Below, piece by piece: positions 6,663-11,509 of a stretch of DNA of 11,509 bases. The number at the start of each line of letters is the position of its first letter. Position 1 is the stretch's first letter. The stretch comes from CAIYPH01 sp043744375 (GTDB taxonomy: Bacteria; Pseudomonadota; Alphaproteobacteria; Acetobacterales; Acetobacteraceae), in the NCBI GenBank assembly GCA_043744375.1, contig JAYTUU010000014.1, positions 1-11,509 on the forward strand, read 5' to 3'. Position numbers and translations under genes: made by a program. The notes beneath the pieces were generated by a model. That model was not told the DNA's origin, did not search any database, and saw only the letters and a program-made list of their open reading frames with translations.

Positions 6663-7547
6663 GTGCGCCGTGCCGCCGTGCCGCTGGCGGCCGGGCTGCT
6701 GGTGCTCGCCGGATGCGCCACCAGCGGGGGCGATCCGGTCGCGTGGTGGCATCAGATGCAGGGCGGGCGGATCGCCGAGGCGCGGCCGGAGCCGCCACGG
6801 GCCGATGCGCCGTATCCGAGCCTGGCGACGGTGCCGGCGCGGCCGACGGTTGACGACGCGGCGGTGCGTGGGCGGATTGCCAGCGGGCTGGTGGCGGATC
6901 GGGCGAACGCGGCCTATGCGGCTGGCACGCGACTGCCGCCGTTGCCGATCACCGCACCGCCACCGCGAGCCCCCCTGCCCGCCCCCGGCGCGGCGATGAG
7001 CGCGGCCCTCGACGCCAGTTCCACGCCCACGCCGCCGCCAGCCGCGCCGCCGCCAGCCACGGCACCACGAGGGGCGCCCGTCGGCAAGGTGGCAGCGACA
7101 CCGCTGGCCACGCCGGTGGTGGCGGATGCGCCAATCCCGGTCATTCCCGATCGGCCGCCGGCGCCGCCAAGCCTGCCCGGTGTCGCCAAGGCGACGGCCC
7201 CTGCCCCGGCGCCCGTGGTGCCGCCGGTTGCCGTGGTATCGGCCGGATTGCCACCTGGCGCACCCGTTGCGGTCGCTTTCGCCGCCGGGTCCGCGACGCT
7301 GGAGGGGCCTGCGCGTGCCCAGCTTGCGGCGTTGGCGGCGCGGCGTGGGACGGCCGGGATCGCCGTCGCAGGGTTTGGCGATGCCGGTTCGAGCGATCCG
7401 TCCGAGCAATCCGCGGTGATGACGTTGGCCTGGGCGCGCGCGCAGGCGATTGCGACGGCGCTGCAGGCGGCCGGGGTGCCGGTGGCGGCGTTGCGGGTCA
7501 GCGCCGCGGCATCCGGGCGCGGCGGGATTGCGGCGATTGCGGAATAA
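6663..7547 (+). CDS. Proline/alanine-rich lipoprotein with OmpA-like C-terminus
   Basis: This predicted 294-residue lipoprotein is attached to the outer membrane or periplasmic face. From GTG 6663 it begins MRRAAVPLAAGLLVLAGC, an ideal type II signal with lipobox LAGC and lipidated C18. A short conserved-looking part follows: DPVAWWHQMQGGRIAE (24-39), then PYPSLATVPARP (50-61). Next comes a long, probably disordered linker rich in proline and alanine (about 90-197). The last part (about 203-292) has the outline of an OmpA/Pal domain: VAFAAGSATLEGPARAQLAA, then GFGDAG, then an ARAQAIATALQAAGVPVAALRV helix-strand. It lacks the usual Asp and the Arg of the diaminopimelate-binding site in their normal context, so peptidoglycan binding is doubtful. 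The frame is open upstream to ATG 6582, but that would give an overlong signal; the G tract just before GTG decides the start. It diverges from phaC. Confidence 0.75.
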   Translation: MRRAAVPLAAGLLVLAGCATSGGDPVAWWHQMQGGRIAEARPEPPRADAPYPSLATVPARPTVDDAAVRGRIASGLVADRANAAYAAGTRLPPLPITAPPPRAPLPAPGAAMSAALDASSTPTPPPAAPPPATAPRGAPVGKVAATPLATPVVADAPIPVIPDRPPAPPSLPGVAKATAPAPAPVVPPVAVVSAGLPPGAPVAVAFAAGSATLEGPARAQLAALAARRGTAGIAVAGFGDAGSSDPSEQSAVMTLAWARAQAIATALQAAGVPVAALRVSAAASGRGGIAAIAE

Positions 7548-7655
7548 TCCCGTCATCGGCCGTGCGAAGCTTTGCGGGACTCGTGGGGCGCGATTGTCTA
7601 GAAGCGCGCTTTGCCTGAGAACAGCGTTCCACTCGATCATCAGCCAGGTCTATTC

Positions 7656-7715
7656 ATGAGCATGTTTGCCGTCCCCAATGCCCCGCCCTGCCCTTTCTCG
7701 GAGAACGCGCCATGA
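7656..7715 (+). CDS. Possible 19-residue upstream frame coupled to hom
   Basis: ATG at 7656 opens a short frame, MSMFAVPNAPPCPFSENAP, whose TGA overlaps the hom ATG as ATGA (7712-7715). A weak AGG lies eight bases before it. Such an overlap would couple translation of hom to it. The peptide has no threonine, isoleucine or methionine cluster beyond its first residues, so a classical amino-acid attenuation leader is not indicated. Its PNAPPCP run might slow ribosomes. It may equally be chance, because the hom ribosome site GGAGAA lies inside it. Confidence 0.2.
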   Translation: MSMFAVPNAPPCPFSENAP

Positions 7716-9004
7716 CCCGTCCGCTTTCGATCGGTCTCGCCGGTCTTGGCACCGTGGGCGGCGGGGTGCTGACCGTGCTGCGCGACAATGCCGCGTTGAT
7801 TGCGGCCCGGGCCGGCCGTCCCATTGCCATTACCGCCGTGTCGGCGCGCGATCGGGGGCGCGACCGCGGTGTGCCGCTTGGCGGGCTGCGTTGGTATGAC
7901 GACCCGGTGGCGCTGGCCGCCGATGCGGGCGTCGATGTCGTCGTCGAGGCGATCGGCGGTTCCGAGGGGCCGGCGCGGGCGCTGGTCGAGGCGGCGTTGG
8001 CGGCCGGCAAGCCGGTGGTGACCGCGAACAAGGCGTTGCTGGCGGTGCATGGGGCGGCCTTGGCGGCGGCGGCGGCGGCGGCGCGGGTGCCGCTGGCGTT
8101 CGAGGCGGCGGTGGCCGGCGGCATTCCCGCCATCAAGGCTTTGCGCGAGGGCTTGGCGGCCAATCGGATCACCCGGGTCGCTGGGATTCTGAATGGCACC
8201 TGCAACTATATCCTGACCGTCATGCGCGAGCGCGGGCGGGAGTTCGCCGACGTGCTGGCCGACGCGCAGAAGCTTGGCTATGCCGAGGCGGACCCGGCGT
8301 TCGACGTCGATGGCATCGATGCCGCGCACAAGCTGGCCATTCTCGCCGCGCTGGCGTTTGGCCGCCCAGTGGCATTCGACGAGTTGTATGTCGAGGGCAT
8401 TCGCAACGTCTCCGCACTCGACATCGCGTTCGCGACCGAGCTTGGCTATCGCATCAAGCTGCTCGGCATCGCCCGGCGGGTGGAGGCCGGCATCGAGGCG
8501 CGCGTGCATCCGTGCATGGTGCCCGAGGCGGCGCCGATTGCGCGGGTGGATGGGGTGTTCAACGCGGTGGTCGCGGAGGGCGATTTCGTCGGCCGGGTGA
8601 TGCTCGAAGGCCGCGGCGCCGGGGCCGGGCCGACGGCGAGTGCCGTGGTGGCCGACCTGATCGACATCGCGCGCGGCCGGCATACGCCGGTCTGGGGCGT
8701 CGGGTCGGCCGATCTTTCGCACGCGCCGGCGGTGCCGATGTCGGCCCATGTCGGGGCCTATTATCTGCGGCTGATGGTGGTCGATCGGCCCGGCGTGATC
8801 GCCGATGTGACCGCGGTGCTGCGCGATGTCGGCGTGTCGCTCGAAAGCATGATCCAGCGCGGGCGGTCGCCGGGCGAGGCGGTGCCGGTGGTGCTGGTGA
8901 CGCATGAGACCAGCGAGGCGGCGATGCGCACGGCGCTGGCGCGGATCGCGGCGCTGGACGCGGTGATGGAGCCGCCCGCATTAATTCGTATCGAACCCGC
9001 CTGA
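7712..9004 (+). CDS. hom: Homoserine dehydrogenase
   Basis: This cytosolic enzyme reduces aspartate semialdehyde to homoserine with NAD(P)H, the branch point to threonine, isoleucine and methionine. The protein has 430 residues, the standard length of the monofunctional form with an ACT tail. It has an N-terminal Rossmann fold with G11-x-G13-x-x-G16, then the substrate region with GILNGTCNYIL, YAEADPAFDVDGIDAAHK and the conserved pair D203/K207 (the Asp-x3-Lys of the active site). A C-terminal ACT domain (about 350-430, LMVVDRPGVIADVTAVLRDVGVSLESM) probably mediates feedback inhibition by threonine. ATG 7712 is preceded by GGAGAA about seven bases upstream. It heads a tight cluster with glpX 13 bases on. 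Residues around 116-125 are a run of alanines from a GGC repeat. Confidence 0.97.
   Translation: MTRPLSIGLAGLGTVGGGVLTVLRDNAALIAARAGRPIAITAVSARDRGRDRGVPLGGLRWYDDPVALAADAGVDVVVEAIGGSEGPARALVEAALAAGKPVVTANKALLAVHGAALAAAAAAARVPLAFEAAVAGGIPAIKALREGLAANRITRVAGILNGTCNYILTVMRERGREFADVLADAQKLGYAEADPAFDVDGIDAAHKLAILAALAFGRPVAFDELYVEGIRNVSALDIAFATELGYRIKLLGIARRVEAGIEARVHPCMVPEAAPIARVDGVFNAVVAEGDFVGRVMLEGRGAGAGPTASAVVADLIDIARGRHTPVWGVGSADLSHAPAVPMSAHVGAYYLRLMVVDRPGVIADVTAVLRDVGVSLESMIQRGRSPGEAVPVVLVTHETSEAAMRTALARIAALDAVMEPPALIRIEPA
8062..8082 (+). repeat. (GGC)7 trinucleotide run inside hom
   Basis: Seven GGC units in a row sit inside the hom coding sequence and yield an alanine run between the nucleotide-binding and substrate parts. 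Being a multiple of three, length change would add or remove alanines without breaking the frame. It is probably just an outcome of high GC and alanine content on a surface helix. Confidence 0.6.
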
Positions 9005-9017
9005 GGGAGAAACCCAC

Positions 9018-10001
9018 ATGGACAGCCGCGAAGAACAGGTTACCGACCGCAACCTGGCACTCGAACTGGTGCGCGTCACCGAGGCCGCCGCCCTGGCGGC
9101 AAGCCACTGGATGGGGCTGGGCAAGAAGAACGAGGCCGATGGCGCCGCCGTTACCGCCATGCGCAAGGCGTTCGACACGGTGGCGATTTCCGGCACCGTA
9201 GTGATCGGCGAGGGCGAGATGGACGAGGCGCCGATGCTGTTTATCGGCGAGCGCGTGGGGGCCGGCGGGCCGGCGATGGACATTGCGGTTGACCCGCTCG
9301 AAGGCACCACGCTGACGGCCAAGGGCGGGCCGAACGCCATGGCGGTGGTGGCGCTGGCCGAGCATGGCAACTTCCTCCATGCGCCGGACATCTACATGCA
9401 GAAGATCGCCGTCGGCGGCGGGCTGCCGGACGGGGTGGTGGATATCGATGCGACGGTGGCGGTGAACCTGCGCAACCTCGCGCGGGCCAAGAAATGCGAG
9501 GTGTCCGACCTCGTCGCCTGCATGCTCGATCGCGATCGCCACAAGGAACTGATCGCCAAGACCCGCGAGGCGGGCGCGCGCATCATGCTGCTCAGCGACG
9601 GCGATGTCGCGGGCGTGCTGGCGACGTCGCAGCCGGAGGCGGGGGTGGATATCTACATGGGCTCCGGCGGGGCGCCCGAGGGCGTGCTGGCGGCGGCGGC
9701 GTTGCGCTGCATCGGCGGGCAGATGCAGGGGCGGCTGATGTTCGAGGATGACAGCCAAATTCAGCGCGCCCGCGAAATGGGGCTGACCGATCCGCATCAG
9801 TCATTCACCGTCGAGCAGATGGCGAAGGGCGACGTGATGTTCGCCGCGACCGGGGTGACCTCCGGCGCCTGGCTGCGCGGCGTGCGGCGTTTCGGCCATG
9901 GCGCAATGACGCATTCGGTGGTGATGCGCAGCAAGTCCGGCACGGTGCGCTACATCGAGGCGCATCACAACTTCCAGACCAAGACCTGGGTCGCCCGGTG
10001 A
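9018..10001 (+). CDS. glpX: Class II fructose-1,6-bisphosphatase
   Basis: GlpX removes the 1-phosphate of fructose 1,6-bisphosphate in gluconeogenesis, using Mn2+ or Mg2+; in autotrophs the class II enzyme may also act on sedoheptulose bisphosphate. The protein has 327 residues, the normal length. Key residues align with those of E. coli GlpX at constant offset: D41, E65 in GEGEMDEAPML (64-73), D92 and E95 in DIAVDPLEGT (88-97), and E221 in GSGGAPEGVLAAAALR (216-230 region). GGGAG lies about nine bases before ATG 9018. It starts 13 bases after the hom stop, and recJ begins within two bases of its own stop, so the three genes are likely one transcript. The identification is secure; a dual SBPase role cannot be judged from the sequence. 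Confidence 0.97.
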   Translation: MDSREEQVTDRNLALELVRVTEAAALAASHWMGLGKKNEADGAAVTAMRKAFDTVAISGTVVIGEGEMDEAPMLFIGERVGAGGPAMDIAVDPLEGTTLTAKGGPNAMAVVALAEHGNFLHAPDIYMQKIAVGGGLPDGVVDIDATVAVNLRNLARAKKCEVSDLVACMLDRDRHKELIAKTREAGARIMLLSDGDVAGVLATSQPEAGVDIYMGSGGAPEGVLAAAALRCIGGQMQGRLMFEDDSQIQRAREMGLTDPHQSFTVEQMAKGDVMFAATGVTSGAWLRGVRRFGHGAMTHSVVMRSKSGTVRYIEAHHNFQTKTWVAR

Positions 10002-10002
10002 G

Positions 10003-11509
10003 GTGACAGATCCGCTTCCCGCCGCCGCCGCGCTCGGGGTTGCCAGCAGCCTGACCCGGCGGCGCTGGGTGTGGCGGGTGGCGCCGGGTGAGGGGGTGGA
10101 GCGGACGGGCATGGGTATTGCCCAGCGCCTTGGCGTGCCCGAAATCCTTGGCCGCATGCTGGCCGGGCGGGGCATCGGGATTGACGGCGCGAGCGACTTC
10201 CTGGAACCGACGTTGCGCGCGCTGATGCCCGATCCCAGCGTGCTCGTGGACATGGACGTGGCCGCGGACCGGTTGGCGGAGGCGGTTCACCGGGCCGAAA
10301 CCGTGGCGGTGTTCGGCGACTACGACGTCGATGGCGCCAGCAGCGGCGCGCTGATGGCGGGCTTCCTGCGCGGACTCGGCTGCACGGTGATTTCCTACGT
10401 GCCGGACCGGCTGAGCGAAGGCTACGGGCCGAACGCGCCGGCGATGCGCGGCCTTGCGGCCCGGGGTGCCACGCTGATCGTGTGTGTCGATTGCGGCACG
10501 GCGGCGGGTGAGGCGCTGGCGGCGGTGCGTGGGTTGGCCGATGTGGTCGTGGTCGATCATCACAAGGCCGAGGGGCAGCCGCCCGCGATCGTCGCCACCG
10601 TCAATCCCAATCGGCTCGACTGCACGTCCGGCCTGGGGATGCTGTGCGCGGCGGCGGTGGCGTTCCTGGTGGCGGTGGCGACCGTGCGGGCGCTGCGCCG
10701 GCAGGACTGGTTCGCGGGGCGCCGCGAGCCGGATATGCTCGGGCTGCTCGACCTCGTGGCGCTGGCGACGGTGTGCGACGTGATGCCGTTGACCGGCCTC
10801 AACCGCGCATTGGTGACGCAGGGGCTGAAGGTGATGGCGCGGCGCGAGCGGCCGGGGATTGCGGCGCTACTGGACGTGGCGATGGTGAAAGATCGCCCGA
10901 GCGCGATGTCGCTGGGCTTCGCGCTCGGGCCGCGCATCAACGCGGCCGGGCGCATCAGCGAGGCCGATCTGGGGTTGCGGCTGCTGCTGTGCGACGATCT
11001 GGTGGACGCCCGCGGCTTGGCGGCGACGCTGGACGCGGTGAACCGTCAGCGCCAGGCGGTCGAAGCCGACATGCTCGACGCGGCGCTGCTGGCGGCAGAG
11101 CAGCAGATCGCGGCCGGGCACGCGACCGTGCTGGTCAGCGGCGCGCAGTGGCATCCGGGGGTGGTCGGCATCGTCGCCGGGCGGATCAAGGAGCGCTTCA
11201 ACCGCCCGGCCTGCGTGGCGGGGATTGCGGACGGCATGGCCAAGGGCTCCGGCCGGTCGGTGAACGGGCTCGACCTCGGCGCGGTGGTGATCGCGGCGCG
11301 GCAGCTCGGCATCCTCAGCACGGGCGGCGGCCATGCGATGGCGGCCGGGTTCTCGCTGGCCGAGGGGCGGCTGGCCGATTTCCATGCGCTGCTCGATGAC
11401 CGTCTGGCGGCCGCCGCGGATTTGCCGGGGGCGGCCGATCTGCTGGTGGAAGGCAGCGTCGCGGTGCCCGGCTGCACCGTCGAACTGGCGCAGCAGATCA
11501 GCAAGCTCG
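10003..11509 (+). CDS. recJ: Single-stranded-DNA-specific 5'-3' exonuclease RecJ (3' end missing)
   Basis: RecJ degrades single-stranded DNA 5' to 3' in RecF-pathway recombination, base-excision and mismatch repair. The window shows the first 502 codons; the gene continues beyond the right edge. It is a DHH phosphoesterase: motif I DYDVDG (106-111) with D106/D108/D110, motif II with D163 in VCVDCG, motif III DHH (185-187), and GPRINAAGRI as the RecJ-type motif IV. The DHHA1 domain includes HPGVVGIVAGRIKE, a GSGRS segment and GGGHAMAAGF with H444. The OB-fold region is only begun at the end. GTG 10003 is the first in-frame start after the glpX stop (9999-10001), and the early residues LGVASSLTRRRWVWR match the family N-terminus. 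GGTGAG overlapping the glpX stop may serve as the ribosome site, which implies translational coupling. Confidence 0.95.
   Translation, partial: MTDPLPAAAALGVASSLTRRRWVWRVAPGEGVERTGMGIAQRLGVPEILGRMLAGRGIGIDGASDFLEPTLRALMPDPSVLVDMDVAADRLAEAVHRAETVAVFGDYDVDGASSGALMAGFLRGLGCTVISYVPDRLSEGYGPNAPAMRGLAARGATLIVCVDCGTAAGEALAAVRGLADVVVVDHHKAEGQPPAIVATVNPNRLDCTSGLGMLCAAAVAFLVAVATVRALRRQDWFAGRREPDMLGLLDLVALATVCDVMPLTGLNRALVTQGLKVMARRERPGIAALLDVAMVKDRPSAMSLGFALGPRINAAGRISEADLGLRLLLCDDLVDARGLAATLDAVNRQRQAVEADMLDAALLAAEQQIAAGHATVLVSGAQWHPGVVGIVAGRIKERFNRPACVAGIADGMAKGSGRSVNGLDLGAVVIAARQLGILSTGGGHAMAAGFSLAEGRLADFHALLDDRLAAAADLPGAADLLVEGSVAVPGCTVELAQQISKL

Noticed and set aside
7548..7711. A riboswitch or threonine attenuator before hom
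   Set aside because: I could not match a SAM-II or other riboswitch pattern, and there is no leader peptide rich in Thr/Ile or a terminator with a T-run. A GCGAAGCTTTGC near-palindrome at about 7564-7575 is too short to call.
8559..9797. A 412-codon leftward open frame spanning hom and glpX
   Set aside because: It crosses the boundary of two certain genes on the other strand and has a His/Arg/Pro-rich shadow composition.
1..11509. CRISPR array, insertion sequence, prophage, tRNA or rRNA
   Set aside because: I saw no regularly spaced repeats, transposase-like protein, terminal inverted repeats, or RNA gene signatures in the spacers on either strand.

Overview
The window is very GC-rich, with G or C at most third codon positions. 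It carries a homoserine dehydrogenase - class II fructose bisphosphatase - RecJ gene order and a class I PHA synthase. A periplasm-facing lipoprotein has a tryptophan-rich stretch followed by a PYP-type motif. Together these suggest an alphaproteobacterium, most likely Rhodospirillales (Acetobacteraceae or a relative). That placement is inferred from gene content and base composition only; no rRNA or other strong taxonomic marker is present.

Left block (1-2816), read leftwards: a multi-pass membrane protein resembling GT-C glycosyltransferases (1021-2688), followed 22 bases later by an NfsA/FRP-type nitroreductase (156-998). Two adjacent short hairpins (66-116) lie beyond the nitroreductase stop. 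The first bases of the window may hold the tail of another gene, but this cannot be settled.

Middle block (2817-6466): a 72-codon leftward open frame at 2817-3035 reads as the C-terminal end of an acetylpolyamine amidohydrolase / histone-deacetylase-like enzyme with its catalytic front missing, so it is called a gene remnant. It sits in the 462-base spacer between the membrane protein and a rightward M81 (MlrC-like) metallopeptidase gene (3151-4656). The M81 gene runs tail to tail into phaC (4649-6466, leftward) with an 8-base overlap of the coding ends.

Right block (6467-11509), all rightward: a proline/alanine-rich lipoprotein with a weak OmpA-like C-terminus (6663-7547), then hom (7712-9004), glpX (9018-10001) and recJ (from 10003, cut by the window end). 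The last three are almost contiguous and are probably one operon, linking threonine/methionine synthesis, gluconeogenesis and DNA repair by position rather than by pathway. A possible 19-codon upstream frame overlaps the hom start by ATGA, and a 15-base tandem duplication carries the ribosome-binding G tract of the lipoprotein.

I do not see a clearly new multi-gene system (no CRISPR, IS element, phage, toxin-antitoxin or defence cluster). The observations most worth checking are the amidohydrolase remnant next to M81, the duplicated G-tract leader of the lipoprotein, and the ATGA-coupled small frame before hom. Many long open frames opposite the real genes are composition artefacts and were left out.
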